Source: Gluconobacter morbifer G707 (GTDB lineage Bacteria; Pseudomonadota; Alphaproteobacteria; Acetobacterales; Acetobacteraceae). From it: a stretch of DNA of 64,000 bases. The translations under genes and the position numbers were made by a program. Below, piece by piece: positions 18,039-27,500 of this stretch; position 1 is the stretch's first letter, and every line of letters begins with the position of its first letter. The stretch is taken from assembly GCF_000234355.1 (NCBI RefSeq), contig NZ_AGQV01000001.1, positions 788,501 through 852,500 on the forward strand. Reading direction: 5' to 3'. Under the pieces are notes generated by a model. That model made no database searches, was not told where the DNA came from, and was given only the letters and a program-made list of their open reading frames with translations.

Positions 18039-19409
18039 TCAGCTGGACAGGGTATCGTAAAGCAGCTTGAAGTTCAGGAGAAGAATGAAGGCTGCTACAC
18101 TCCATGATAGTAGGCGTATGGCGGGTGAAATGACGAATTCTCCCATTTTTCGTTTGTCGGAAACGAATTTCACCAGAGGAATGACTGCGAAGGGTAACTG
18201 AAGCGAGAGGATGACCTGACTGGCCAGCAACAGCATGCCAACGCCCTGATCACCGTACAGGACTGTCACGATGGCGACCGGGATGATGGCCAGTCCCCGG
18301 GTCAGGAGGCGTCGGGCCCAGTGCGGGATCCGCAGCCGGAGGAAGCCTTCCATGATGATCTGGCCCGCCAGAGTGCCTGTAACGGTGGAATTGGTGCCGG
18401 CTGCGAGAAGAGCCAGTGCAAACAGGGTAGAGGCCATTCCCAGCCCAAGGATGGGTGACAGAAGTCGATAGGCATCCTCGATTTCCGCTACCCCCTGATG
18501 ACCGGTTGTATGAAAGGCCGCGGCCGCGACGACGAGAATGGCCCCGTTGATGAAAAGAGCCAGCATCAGCGCTATCGTACTATCCAGCGTGGACCAGCGG
18601 ATGGCGTCCCGTCGTCCGGCAGGCGTGCGCTCGTAAGCGCGTGTCTGAACGATTGAAGAATGCAGATAAAGATTATGCGGCATGACGGTTGCGCCGATAA
18701 TGCCGATGGCAATGTACAGCATGGACGGATCCGTCACGATCCCGGTTGGCGGTAACAGGCCGGCCAGTACGTCTCTGACCGGTGGGGCCGCGGCCACAAC
18801 CTGAATGCCGAAACAAAGCGCGATGATGCTGAGCAGGACGATTACGAAGGCTTCGAGGTACCGGAAACCACGGTTCATCAGAAGAAGAACGATCAGCGCA
18901 TCGAAAATGGAGAGTAGCGCTCCGCCCAGCAGAGGAAGGCCAAAAAGAAGCTTCAGGGCTACTGCCGTACCAATTACCTCTGCAAGATCACACGCAATGA
19001 TCGCCAGTTCGCAGGCCAGCCACAGGACGATATTGAGGGCAGGATGAAAATGATCCCGGCAGGCCTGTGCAAGATCGCGCCCCGTTGCAATGCCCAGGCG
19101 GGCGGAAAGCGCCTGCAACAGGATGGCCATCAGGTTGGATAGCATGATGATGCTCAGAAGCGTGTAGCCGAACTGCGCCCCACCCTGAAGGTCCGTCGCC
19201 CAGTTACCCGGGTCCATATATCCGACAGACACCATGTAGCCCGGGCCGACAAAAGCCAGAAACCGCCGGAACCATGACGCGCCAGCGGCAGGAACCCGGA
19301 CGGATGCAAAAGCTTCCGGCAGGCTGGGGCGGTCTTCGTCCGTGTCTCGGGAAAAACGCCAGCCCGAGCCAGAAGCGGAGTTATCAGACGGGGAAGGTTG
19401 GCTGGACAT
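18039..19409 (-). CDS. mntH: Nramp-family divalent metal (Mn2+) transporter
   Basis: 456 residues and about 11 membrane segments after a polar N-terminus. The metal-binding motifs of Nramp proteins are present: [12 protein letters not shown] in the first helix and [10 protein letters not shown] in the sixth. It imports Mn2+ (also Fe2+ and other divalents) with protons. It diverges from mntR across a 150-165 bp region that carries a repeated AT-rich element, which suggests repression by MntR when Mn2+ is plentiful. Confidence 0.93.
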   Translation of the reverse strand: MSSQPSPSDNSASGSGWRFSRDTDEDRPSLPEAFASVRVPAAGASWFRRFLAFVGPGYMVSVGYMDPGNWATDLQGGAQFGYTLLSIIMLSNLMAILLQALSARLGIATGRDLAQACRDHFHPALNIVLWLACELAIIACDLAEVIGTAVALKLLFGLPLLGGALLSIFDALIVLLLMNRGFRYLEAFVIVLLSIIALCFGIQVVAAAPPVRDVLAGLLPPTGIVTDPSMLYIAIGIIGATVMPHNLYLHSSIVQTRAYERTPAGRRDAIRWSTLDSTIALMLALFINGAILVVAAAAFHTTGHQGVAEIEDAYRLLSPILGLGMASTLFALALLAAGTNSTVTGTLAGQIIMEGFLRLRIPHWARRLLTRGLAIIPVAIVTVLYGDQGVGMLLLASQVILSLQLPFAVIPLVKFVSDKRKMGEFVISPAIRLLSWSVAAFILLLNFKLLYDTLSS

Positions 19410-19439
19410 AAGGATGACATTCTTACGGAAAGCAATGAA

Positions 19440-19561
19440 ATATTCAATATGCTATATATCTGAAGGGCAGATATTGCCGATGGAAACGGGAAGCGGGCCA
19501 ACCTGACTGGATCACAAGGAGAGAATGTTTTATTCCCTCGCGAATATTCAATAAGGAATAT
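19440..19561. promoter_or_regulatory. mntH/mntR divergent control region with repeated ATATTCAATA element
   Basis: The 10-mer atattcaata occurs twice, at 19440-19449 (mntH side) and 19544-19553 (mntR side). The second copy lies in an inverted repeat, ATATTC-aataag-GAATAT (19544-19561), just before the preferred mntR start. Both are candidate MntR operators; binding is inferred from position, not shown. Confidence 0.5.
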
Positions 19562-19574
19562 GGAGCGATACGGA

Positions 19575-20051
19575 ATGCGGCGCACGGAACCTCTGGCAGA
19601 TGCCATGCCGGACATAGAAATCCAGTCTGAAGGGTTCCGGGTTAATCGCGCGGCGCGGCGCAGGGTCTTGGTTGAGGATTATGTGGAACTGATTTCGGAT
19701 CTGCTCGCGGAAGGACGGGAAGTGCGGCAGGTAGATATTGCCAGCCGGCTTGGGGTCTCCCAGCCAACGGTCGCCAAGATGCTGAGCCGCCTTTCAGCGG
19801 AAGGATATGTGACGCAGAAGTCTTACCGGGGCGTTTTTCTGACTGAGGCCGGACAGACAATGGCCCGGAAGGCCCGGCGCCGTCATCGCCTCGTGGAGGA
19901 ATTTCTGCTTGCACTTGGGATCAGTCCGGACAACGCCCGGATCGACGCCGAGGGTGTCGAGCATTACGTTGGTCAGGAGACCCTGGCGGCTTTTGAAAAA
20001 GCAATTGCCGGTGGTCTGCATCAGTTCATGCGTAGCCTACCCGAGACCTAG
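19575..20051 (+). CDS. mntR: Manganese-dependent regulator MntR (DtxR/IdeR family)
   Basis: 158 residues from ATG 19575, which has GGAG 9 bases upstream; an in-frame ATG at 19560 has poor spacing and would sit in the inverted repeat. The winged HTH is clear (REVRQVDIASRLGVSQPTVAKMLSRLSAEGYV), followed by a helical dimerisation/metal domain (ARRRHRLVEEFLLALG, DAEGVEHYV) very like enterobacterial MntR. There is no SH3-like C-terminal domain, as expected for MntR. It senses Mn2+ and should repress the divergent mntH. Confidence 0.9.
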   Translation: MRRTEPLADAMPDIEIQSEGFRVNRAARRRVLVEDYVELISDLLAEGREVRQVDIASRLGVSQPTVAKMLSRLSAEGYVTQKSYRGVFLTEAGQTMARKARRRHRLVEEFLLALGISPDNARIDAEGVEHYVGQETLAAFEKAIAGGLHQFMRSLPET

Positions 20052-20052
20052 A

Positions 20053-20871
20053 TCAGGTACAGATTTCGAAATTCACGCCTTCGCCTGTCAGTTCCTTGCG
20101 AATGGCGGGTTTGAGGTGAGAGTCTGTCAGGACCAGATCGAATTCCGAGAGGGACGCAAGCCGGTGCAGTCCGCCCTTTCGGAATTTCGTACTGTCCACC
20201 AGCAGGACACTCTGATCTGCAATTTCCATCATGGCGCGTTTGACTTTCACGACGTCCTGATCGTTCTGAAAGGCCGTGGCGTTGTGTATGACCGATGTGG
20301 AAAGAAACATCGTATTTGCCCGCAATGATTGTGCCGCCTGTTCACAGACCAGCCCGAAAAAGGCGTTGCGTGGTGGATTATAGTCCCCGCCGAGGCAGAT
20401 CAGTTTCAGGTTCGGATAGGGAGACAGCGCCTGCACCACGCCAACCGCGTTGGTAATGATAGTCAGGGGTGCCAGCGCCGGAAGCAGGGGTAGCATGGCG
20501 GCAACCGTTGTGGAGTCGTCCAGTACAAGAACCTGTTCCGGCTGGATGATGGAGACGGCCCGCTGGATGATGGCGTCCTTGAGATCCGGAGCGCGGGAGC
20601 GCCGGAAATTAACGGTTTTCTGCGTTACGACGCGGTTGCGCAGGACGATGCTGCCATGCAGCTTGTCGATCAGTCCCTGTTCCACCAGTGCATGTGCGTC
20701 ACGATGGATGGTCATGCGGCTGACACCAAAACGGTCGGCCAGATTTTCGATCGTGGCTGTTCCGGTTTCCAGAAGAATATCTAGGATCTGCTGCTGCCGG
20801 GCAGAATTGTCTCTTCGTCTTCCTCCGGGAAAAGCCACAGGAGAAATCGCGGAGCCCGGACTGTCAGTCAT
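20053..20871 (-). CDS. DeoR/GlpR-family transcriptional regulator
   Basis: 272 residues. The N-terminal HTH (ARQQQILDILLETGTATIENLADRFGVSRMTIHRDAHAL) and the DeoR C-terminal sensor domain (VLDDSTTVAAMLPLL, LLVDSTKF, LVLTDS) are in the usual places. The family represses sugar or sugar-phosphate catabolism and responds to a phosphorylated sugar. The target is not evident: the nearest same-strand gene is a lipoprotein. A perfect palindrome lies just upstream and may be its own operator. Confidence 0.85.
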   Translation of the reverse strand: MTDSPGSAISPVAFPGGRRRDNSARQQQILDILLETGTATIENLADRFGVSRMTIHRDAHALVEQGLIDKLHGSIVLRNRVVTQKTVNFRRSRAPDLKDAIIQRAVSIIQPEQVLVLDDSTTVAAMLPLLPALAPLTIITNAVGVVQALSPYPNLKLICLGGDYNPPRNAFFGLVCEQAAQSLRANTMFLSTSVIHNATAFQNDQDVVKVKRAMMEIADQSVLLVDSTKFRKGGLHRLASLSEFDLVLTDSHLKPAIRKELTGEGVNFEICT

Positions 20872-20894
20872 CTGTCAGTTTGATCCTTCAATCA

Positions 20895-20913
20895 GGAACG
20901 CGACATGCGTTCC
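20895..20913. promoter_or_regulatory. Palindrome upstream of the DeoR-family gene
   Basis: GGAACGC-gacat-GCGTTCC, 7-bp perfect arms with a 5-base spacer, about 24 bases before the regulator start. Size and placement fit an autoregulatory operator; this is inference. Confidence 0.45.
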
Positions 20914-20988
20914 GGAAAACATCACAGATATATCAGATGAGAATGTGATTGTAATGTTCAGAAAATACCATTCCGGATATTCCACCCT

Positions 20989-21612
20989 TCAGGCGTGGTC
21001 CGGTATTTCCACCAGTGGAGTGGGTTTGCGGGAATCGGGACAGTTTGATCCGGCATACTGGTTCATCAGGTTGGAGAGACGTGCGGCAAAGTGGTCGCGG
21101 TCATTCGCGATGCGCGCCCCTTCTGTTTTTCGTGCCGTATTGGGCTGGGCCAGCAGGGCTTCGGCATAATCCGTTTCGCGCTCGGCTTCCGCGTCAGCCA
21201 ATGCCGAGAGCGGAATGAAATGGGCAGGCAGCGTAATCTGCTGGTTCCTGCGCTGGCTTGCGTCAGATCCAATTTCGAGAACAGGTGCCGTTCCCATTGT
21301 GCTGACGGAAAAGGATCTGCTCCGTGTATAGGAGCCTGTAAGCTGAACCCGACCGGAAATCATAGGTACGATCGGGTACGGGGTTTTCTGGGTACACTGG
21401 AAAGGGCGGATATTCGCATCGAAATGGGCCATCTGAATCGGAGACAATTCCTGGATGCGGGATGTGCCGCTCGCACCTGTTTTGGCGAGATCGGCCTGAA
21501 TGCTGGCGATGGCCCTGCTGACCGTTACCATCTGACGGGGATGAATGGAACAGCCGCTCAGGACCATAGAACATGACAGAATGAGAGCTGATGGAATCCG
21601 CGTGAAGACCAC
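20989..21612 (-). CDS. Uncharacterised lipoprotein
   Basis: 207 residues with a type II signal peptide ending in the lipobox LSGC (cysteine at 21). The mature part has no family I recognise; it contains two Cys besides the lipid Cys, and the middle is rich in Ser/Thr beta-type segments. It lies downstream of a decayed peptidase fragment on the same strand, so it may be left over from a larger unit. Confidence 0.6.
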   Translation of the reverse strand: MVFTRIPSALILSCSMVLSGCSIHPRQMVTVSRAIASIQADLAKTGASGTSRIQELSPIQMAHFDANIRPFQCTQKTPYPIVPMISGRVQLTGSYTRSRSFSVSTMGTAPVLEIGSDASQRRNQQITLPAHFIPLSALADAEAERETDYAEALLAQPNTARKTEGARIANDRDHFAARLSNLMNQYAGSNCPDSRKPTPLVEIPDHA

Positions 21613-21723
21613 TCATGGAAAACAGGGAAGACAGAGCGGCTGCTCTTCGGGTCAGACAGCTTTCATTTCCGCCAGCAGGGTGTCGAAATTCTCTGTCTGT
21701 GGTGAGAGGCTGTGGATTGTCAG

Positions 21724-22034
21724 TCAGTTCTGGCGACTGAACAGCCCATAGGCTTCATCGGCGATTTGCATGAACGTGGCCCATGGCATGAATGTCCGCG
21801 CGCTCCACGTGTTGAAGAAGATTCCCAGTCGGTTATAGCCGACCAGTGCGATGGCATGCCCTCCTGCCGGCGTCCGGTCCGTGATCGAATTAGGCTCAAC
21901 AGTTGTATCTGTCACGAATTCAGGAACATTCAGCGTAATAGTTGTTACGGATCTGTCGCGTGTGATCGTACAGTTTGTCAGATCTCCAATGCCGTTCCGG
22001 TCGTGAGAAGATGCAGAACGTTCCGCCGGCCCCG
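21724..22034 (-). pseudogene. C1-family (papain-like) cysteine peptidase, C-terminal remnant
   Basis: A frame readable from about 22034 to the TGA at 21724 contains DRNGIGDLTNC, NVPEF and then PAGGHAIALVGYN with a downstream FFNTW, the catalytic-His and Asn blocks of C1A peptidases. The N-terminal half with the catalytic Cys is missing: an in-frame TGA lies directly upstream and no peptidase-like frame is seen further up. The 63-residue ATG frame inside it is unlikely to make an active enzyme. Confidence 0.6.
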
Positions 22035-22103
22035 GTCATGCATTGTTGAAAATTCTGGGTTTGAGGAGGGAAAACAGATTGGTCATGCTGATCTCCGACA
22101 CAG

Positions 22104-22123
22104 AAAACCGCCTAAAAGGCGGT
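22104..22123 (-). terminator. Rho-independent terminator downstream of the DUF2141 remnant
   Basis: On the minus strand the sequence reads ACCGCC-TTTTA-GGCGGT followed by TTTTCT: a 6-bp GC-rich stem with a T-tract. It would end transcripts from the phytoene-desaturase-like gene and the DUF2141 remnant. Confidence 0.75.
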
Positions 22124-22289
22124 GTCCAAATATTTTTCTGAAAATATCGTAAGCTGACGGATATGCAGGCTGATCTGGTTGTTTGTGCCGTCGGTCTGAT
22201 GACATAGGGTGAAATTTCCGCGCACCAAGAAGGAAGATGCGTCAAGAAGAAAGAAGAGCCGGAATTTATGTCATTCCTTAATCGTAATT

Positions 22290-22694
22290 TTATGGTCTGC
22301 CCTTGAGACTGACAGTCAGTTCCACTGCCTGGTCTTCCGCTGTGAATGCTGCGCTTTGGAAGAAGGGTGGTCCCCATGTTGTGGCCGGATTGCGCGAAAA
22401 CTAAAAGGTCCGCGCGGAACACCCAGAAATCCCCGATCCAGTTTTCCATTGCTGTTTCGGTCCTGAAAGACCTGAACGGCATAAATTCCTGGTCCTATGT
22501 CTGGAAACCGGACGCGAACCGAGCCTTTTCTGCAGGAACGGACTGCGCATCATGACAGGATATATGCAGGAATTCAGCTCGCGGGCAGACGGCAATCCGG
22601 ATTGCGCCAGTTGCATCAGGAACATCCTGTACCGTCACTGCCGGGGGTGCTGCATGGCTGACTGAAGATCAGGAACAGCGGAAACACTGGTCAT
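22290..22694 (-). pseudogene. DUF2141-family secreted protein, broken by several frameshifts
   Basis: An ATG at 22694 directly follows the stop of the desaturase-like gene, but the reading is split between frames. One frame reads TVQDVPDATGAIRIAVCPRAEFL; a second reads FPDIGPGIYAVQVFQDRN and GKLDRGFLGVPRGPFSF; a third ends with RNPATTWGPPFFQSA and a TAA at 22290. Joined, these give a typical DUF2141 protein (AVQVFxDxNxNGKLDxxFLGxPxxPFxFS). The shifts fall at short homopolymers: C5 near 22643-22647, A4 near 22526-22529 and T4 near 22397-22406 (bases given for the minus strand). Either the gene is dead or the assembly has indels. Confidence 0.7.
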
Positions 22695-24242
22695 TCAAGC
22701 ATGTGCCAGATCTTCCATCAGAAGGTCTGTACTGATCCGTGCGCCCTCGAAAATAACCGGCAGACCGCTGCCGGGATGTGTGCCTCCACCTACGATATAA
22801 AGATTGGGAATGTCATTGAAACGGTTATGAGGGCGGCGATTGAGCATCTGCCCCAGATCATGCGAAAGGTTGAAGACGGCGCCGCGATGGACGTCATGCT
22901 CCGTTTTCCAATGTTGTGGCGTCATAATTTTTTCAAACCGGACATGCTCGGGAATACCGGTAAAACCGGCTTCTTCCAGACGCCGATAGGCCATTCCGCG
23001 GGCCTGTTCCTGCGTTTCCGCCCTCCATTGCAGGCCATTCTCGTGAAGATTGGCGACCGGCATCAAAACATACAGCGTGGAACATCCCTGAGGTGCAAGG
23101 GAAGGATCTGTTACACATGCGTTCTGAACGTAAAGGCTGGGACGGGAGGGAAGGGCCCGGCCAGCATCTACGCGGGCGAAATTGTGGTCATAATCATCAG
23201 AGAGAAAAATCGTGTGGTGGGCATGGTCGGAAAACGCGCGGTCAACCCCCAGATACATCATGAACGTCGAGCATGAATAACGGCTGTTCGCAATTTTGAT
23301 ATCGCTCCAGGAAGGACGGGCATCATTTGCGACGAGTTGTCTCATGCCATGTGCGAAATCTGCATTCATGACGACGGCATCAGCAGGTTCGATACCATAA
23401 TCCGTGACCACACCCGCTGCTTTTCCCTGTTCCAGATGGATGTGCTGAACGGGTGTGCTGAATCGGAAAACCACCCCGAAATTTTCCGCTGCCTCCTGCA
23501 TCCTATCCATCACGGTGGCTGTACCCCCGACGGCATGAAAGATACCGAATTCATGTTCCATGTAGCTTAGGATCGTGAACAGGCTGGGACATTGGTAAGG
23601 CGACATGCCCAGATATTTACTCTGGAATGAGAAGGCCAGTCGGGTGCGCGGATCGTGGAAATAGCGTGCCAGATCCTGATCCACCGTCCGAAACGGCCGC
23701 ATCATGGGAAGCGTATGAAGCATGTCAGGGCGCAGAAGGTCACGCCATGAATTGAACGGTCGTTTCAGGATCGGTGCAAAAACGTCAAATTTCTCGCGGT
23801 TGTCTCGTAACCATGCATCAATGTTGGCAGCATCCGCCGGGCTGATTTTCGTGGCGATTTCCTGCTTCATGCGGGTGAGATTGCTGCTGATATCCAGCGT
23901 CGGGCCATTTTCGTAAACAAGCTGATAGCAGGTCGCCAGCTTGCGCAGGGTGATGTTCCGTTCGAAATCCAATCCGCAATCTCTGAAAATATCCTGCAGG
24001 ATTTCAGGATAAAGGAAGAATGTCGGTCCGATGTCGAAGGTATATCCCTGAGCGCGGATGCGACCCGAGCGACCACCGGCCTGTGCATGGCGCTCATAAA
24101 CCGTGACCTGCGCGCCCGCATGCCCAAGTTTCATGGCGGCCGCCAGTCCGCCAGGGCCGGCTCCGATGATGGCGACCCGTCGTCCTGTCAGTGAGGCCGC
24201 CTGATCAGAGGAAATCCGGGATCCGGGGAAGAGAGTCGCCAT
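22695..24242 (-). CDS. Phytoene desaturase-family FAD oxidoreductase (CrtI/CrtN-like)
   Basis: 515 residues. The N-terminal dinucleotide fold (RVAIIGAGPGGLAAAMKLGHAGAQVTVYERHAQAGGRSG) and the C-terminal VGGGTHPGSGLPVIFEGAR block are characteristic of carotenoid desaturases. The family desaturates phytoene, squalene or dehydrosqualene at the membrane. No phytoene/squalene synthase gene is in the window, so whether it acts on carotenoid or squalene-derived substrates is open. The downstream DUF2141 gene abuts its stop and was probably cotranslated before it decayed. Confidence 0.87.
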   Translation of the reverse strand: MATLFPGSRISSDQAASLTGRRVAIIGAGPGGLAAAMKLGHAGAQVTVYERHAQAGGRSGRIRAQGYTFDIGPTFFLYPEILQDIFRDCGLDFERNITLRKLATCYQLVYENGPTLDISSNLTRMKQEIATKISPADAANIDAWLRDNREKFDVFAPILKRPFNSWRDLLRPDMLHTLPMMRPFRTVDQDLARYFHDPRTRLAFSFQSKYLGMSPYQCPSLFTILSYMEHEFGIFHAVGGTATVMDRMQEAAENFGVVFRFSTPVQHIHLEQGKAAGVVTDYGIEPADAVVMNADFAHGMRQLVANDARPSWSDIKIANSRYSCSTFMMYLGVDRAFSDHAHHTIFLSDDYDHNFARVDAGRALPSRPSLYVQNACVTDPSLAPQGCSTLYVLMPVANLHENGLQWRAETQEQARGMAYRRLEEAGFTGIPEHVRFEKIMTPQHWKTEHDVHRGAVFNLSHDLGQMLNRRPHNRFNDIPNLYIVGGGTHPGSGLPVIFEGARISTDLLMEDLAHA

Positions 24243-24354
24243 TGCTGCCTGCCGTCGTCTGTCCTGTCGAAATATATCATAACATGACAGGGGCGGTCTT
24301 GCCGAAAGGCGCGACAGGGGGAGGGGCTCTTCAGTCAGTTCCTAAGGCCGGATA

Positions 24355-25854
24355 TCAATCCTGAACGATCTGCAATGCCGTGGCGGTCTGTCGTCTCAGG
24401 TCGTTGCACAGGCTGGCATCCGATTTCAGGTCTGTTCCGTAAGCCGGGAAAAGGTCTTGCAGGCGTGGTAGCCAGTCATTCTGACCCAGACGGTTCCTGA
24501 AGCAGGTCTGGACGACTTGCAGGGCGATCGAGGCGGCGATCGACGCACCCGGCGATGCTCCCAAGACTGCGACAAGAGACTGGTCAGCACTACGGACCAG
24601 TTCTGTTCCAAATCTGAGGACGCCACAATGGTTTCCCTTGTCCGGTTTGATGATCTGCACCCGCTGTCCGGCGTTGACCCTGGTCCAGTCCCCTTCGCGG
24701 GCGGACGGGTAGAAGTCCAGCAGCGCCCTGTAACGCTCATGGTCCGTCTGGAGAACCTGTTGGACAAGATACTTCACCAGAGGCAGGTTATCGCATCCTG
24801 CGGTCAGGGCAGGCAGGATATTGTGTGGCGTGAGGGAGCGGAAATAGTCCGTCCACGAGCCAGATTTCAGGAATTTCGTTGAAAAACCGGCATAGGGTCC
24901 GAACAGCAGGCAGGATTGTCCGTCGATGACGCGGGTATCGAGATGGGGAACGGACATCGGCGGCGCACCAACGGGCGCTTTGCCATAGACTTTGGCGTGA
25001 TGCTGGCTCGTAATGGCAGGAACGGTACAGCGCAGCCACTGCCCGCTGACGGGGAAACCGGCATAGGATTGGGCCTCAGCAATTCCGGATTTCTGAAGCA
25101 GAGACAGGGTTGCGCCACCAGCACCCAAGAAGACAAAGCGGGTCAGGACCGTCGTGGAGCGGTTATCCACGGTATTGCGGGCAGTTACACGCCAGCGGCC
25201 ATCTTCCGTGCGGCTGATGTCCGTGACGGTGTGATTGTAATGGGCCGTAAAGCCGGAAGTTGTGTGAAGATGGTTCGTCAGGATACGGGTTAGGGCGCCA
25301 AAATTAACGTCTGTTCCGCTTCTGACGCGCGTCGCCGCGACAGGAGGCGATCCGTCGCGTCTCGCCATGGTTAGCGGCGCCCACTGCGCGATGACGGCAC
25401 GGTCTTCGCTGTATTCCATGTCATGGAAACAGTGATGGGCTGACATGGCCTCGTACCGGGCCTTCAGAAAGGCGATATTTTCCTGACCCCAGACGAGACT
25501 GATATGAGGGCAGGGGGAGATGAACTGTCCGGGATCGGGGATAAGGCCCGTGCGGACCCAACTGGCCCAGAGCTGGCGGGAGATGTCGAATTCGGTATTG
25601 ACGGACAGGGCGCGGGAAATGTCCACACTCCCGTCCGCACGCTGGGGTGTGTAGTTCAGCTCGCAGTAACCGGCATGTCCCGTGCCAGCATTGTTCCATG
25701 CCCTTGAGCTTTCAAGTCCGCTTTCCGCCAGTCCTTCGAACATCGCAATGGACAGGGAAGGGTCCAGATCCCGGATGAGGGCACCAAACGTGGAACTCAT
25801 GATACCCGCTCCGATCAGAACGATATCAGGACAGGAGGCGGATTTCAGAGGCAT
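24355..25854 (-). CDS. mqo: Malate:quinone oxidoreductase
   Basis: 499 residues, the normal length. The FAD-binding start (DIVLIGAGIMSSTFGALI) is followed by the family block RAWNNAGTGHAGYCELNYTP, and AVLGASPGASIA lies near the C-terminus. It is a peripheral membrane enzyme passing electrons from malate to ubiquinone, which fits acetic acid bacteria that rely on membrane-bound flavoprotein dehydrogenases. Neighbouring genes are also flavoproteins but are separated by gaps. Confidence 0.93.
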   Translation of the reverse strand: MPLKSASCPDIVLIGAGIMSSTFGALIRDLDPSLSIAMFEGLAESGLESSRAWNNAGTGHAGYCELNYTPQRADGSVDISRALSVNTEFDISRQLWASWVRTGLIPDPGQFISPCPHISLVWGQENIAFLKARYEAMSAHHCFHDMEYSEDRAVIAQWAPLTMARRDGSPPVAATRVRSGTDVNFGALTRILTNHLHTTSGFTAHYNHTVTDISRTEDGRWRVTARNTVDNRSTTVLTRFVFLGAGGATLSLLQKSGIAEAQSYAGFPVSGQWLRCTVPAITSQHHAKVYGKAPVGAPPMSVPHLDTRVIDGQSCLLFGPYAGFSTKFLKSGSWTDYFRSLTPHNILPALTAGCDNLPLVKYLVQQVLQTDHERYRALLDFYPSAREGDWTRVNAGQRVQIIKPDKGNHCGVLRFGTELVRSADQSLVAVLGASPGASIAASIALQVVQTCFRNRLGQNDWLPRLQDLFPAYGTDLKSDASLCNDLRRQTATALQIVQD

Positions 25855-25906
25855 AAGATCAGATGTTCCGTATGGCAGTCACAGGAGCTGAAAAGTCTCC
25901 TGTTTT

Positions 25907-27325
25907 CTATCCCCTGTAAACCGGTCCGGCTGGCAGAAGTTTACCGGGGTTCAGAATGTGGCGCGGGTCCATAGTGTCTTTCAGTGCCCGCATGACGGCC
26001 AGCGTTCCGGCGCCATGTTCCGTCTCCAGAAAATCGAGCTTGCCCATGCCGACACCATGTTCCCCGCTGCATGAACCATCAAGGGACAGGGCGCGGGCGA
26101 CGATTTTCTTGTCCAGTTCCCAGGCGCGGGCATGACCTTCGGGCGTATCATCCGTGATGATCAGGGTGTGGAAATTGCCGTCTCCCACATGACCGAGCAG
26201 GGGAGCGCGCAGTCCCGACGCCTCGATATCCTGATGAACGCCTGCAATCAGTTCCCCGAGGCGTGAGATTGGTACGATGCAGTCCGTGGAAATGACGCGG
26301 GCCTTCGGGTCGATGGCCTTGGCGGCCCAGAAAGCATCATGCCTGGCTTTCCACAGACGATTGCGTTCCTCGGGGGTGTTGGCCCAGGCAAAGGACAGGC
26401 CGTTATTGGCCGCCGCAACAGCTTCTGTGGCGGTGACCTGTTCCTGTACGGCGGCGGACGCACCGGCGAATTCGAAAAACAGGGTTGTGAGGGGCTGATA
26501 TTCCTCCAGCTTCGAATAGCGGATGCTGGCGTCCATCTGCATGCTGTCCATGAGTTCGACGCGATTGATCGGAATACCGCATTGGATGATCTCCATGGCG
26601 GTCAGGATAGCATCGTCGAGCGTCTCGAACTGGCAGACTGCAGCGGAAAGTGTTTCGGGGCGACCATGCAGACGCAGCTGGACTTCCGTAATGACGCCCA
26701 GCGTCCCTTCGGAGCCGATGAAAAGGGATGTCAGATCGTATCCGGTGGAAGATTTACGTACGCGGCCACCTGTACGAATGATTTCTCCTGTCGCCAGAAC
26801 CACCGTCAGCCCGAGGACATTTTCCTTCATCGTGCCATATCGCACGGCTGCGGTGCCGGAGGCGCGGGTGGCGCACATGCCACCGATGGTCGCTTCGCCG
26901 CCCGGATCGACAGGGAAGAAGAGGCCGCTGGCCCGGATCTCCGTGTTCAGGGTCTGGCGTGTGATGCCTGCCTGTACCCGGCAGTCCAGGTCTTCCGCAT
27001 TGAGCTGGATGATGTCCGTCATTCGGGAAAGGTCGAGACTGATGGCATGTTCGGGAGGAACAACGTGCCCCTCCACGGATGTGCCCGCACCGAATGCGAC
27101 AACGGGAACGCGGTGGTCATGACAAATTGAAAGTACGGCTGAGACATCGTCCGTGCTTTCAGCAAAAATGACGGCTTCCGGCAGGAAGGCCGCGTTCATC
27201 GCCTCTCCATGACTATGTTCTTCGCGAACCGAAGATGCAGTGCTGATCCGATCGGCCATCTGCCCGTGCAGGCTTGCCAGAGCCGCTGCAAGACGTGCGG
27301 AAGCAGATGAAGAACTGTCAGGCAT
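25907..27325 (-). CDS. FAD-linked oxidase, D-lactate dehydrogenase (cytochrome) / glycolate oxidase GlcD type
   Basis: 472 residues. The FAD_binding_4 domain covers roughly 50-190 (VPVVAFGAGTSVEGHV, VDPGGEATIGGMCATRASGT) and the FAD-linked oxidase C-terminal domain follows, ending with HVGDGNFH, GEHGVGMGKLDF and PRHILNPGKL. The set is that of D-2-hydroxyacid dehydrogenases feeding electrons to a cytochrome or quinone. D-lactate is the likeliest substrate; glycolate or D-2-hydroxyglutarate cannot be excluded. No glcE/glcF partner is adjacent, which favours the single-subunit lactate type. Confidence 0.85.
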   Translation of the reverse strand: MPDSSSSASARLAAALASLHGQMADRISTASSVREEHSHGEAMNAAFLPEAVIFAESTDDVSAVLSICHDHRVPVVAFGAGTSVEGHVVPPEHAISLDLSRMTDIIQLNAEDLDCRVQAGITRQTLNTEIRASGLFFPVDPGGEATIGGMCATRASGTAAVRYGTMKENVLGLTVVLATGEIIRTGGRVRKSSTGYDLTSLFIGSEGTLGVITEVQLRLHGRPETLSAAVCQFETLDDAILTAMEIIQCGIPINRVELMDSMQMDASIRYSKLEEYQPLTTLFFEFAGASAAVQEQVTATEAVAAANNGLSFAWANTPEERNRLWKARHDAFWAAKAIDPKARVISTDCIVPISRLGELIAGVHQDIEASGLRAPLLGHVGDGNFHTLIITDDTPEGHARAWELDKKIVARALSLDGSCSGEHGVGMGKLDFLETEHGAGTLAVMRALKDTMDPRHILNPGKLLPAGPVYRG

Positions 27326-27500
27326 TGTGAAATATCCGGGAAGAAAATGATGACGTCAGGAAATATTCTCTTAATCCGTATGCTGATTTGCGCAATCCCT
27401 TAACGGGCTTGGTATCAGGAATTGTTCGACGTTCCGTTCTACCCGGCATGGCGGTTTATGGTGAGACGGCAATTATCCTCAGGTGCGCCGAAGAAAAGGA

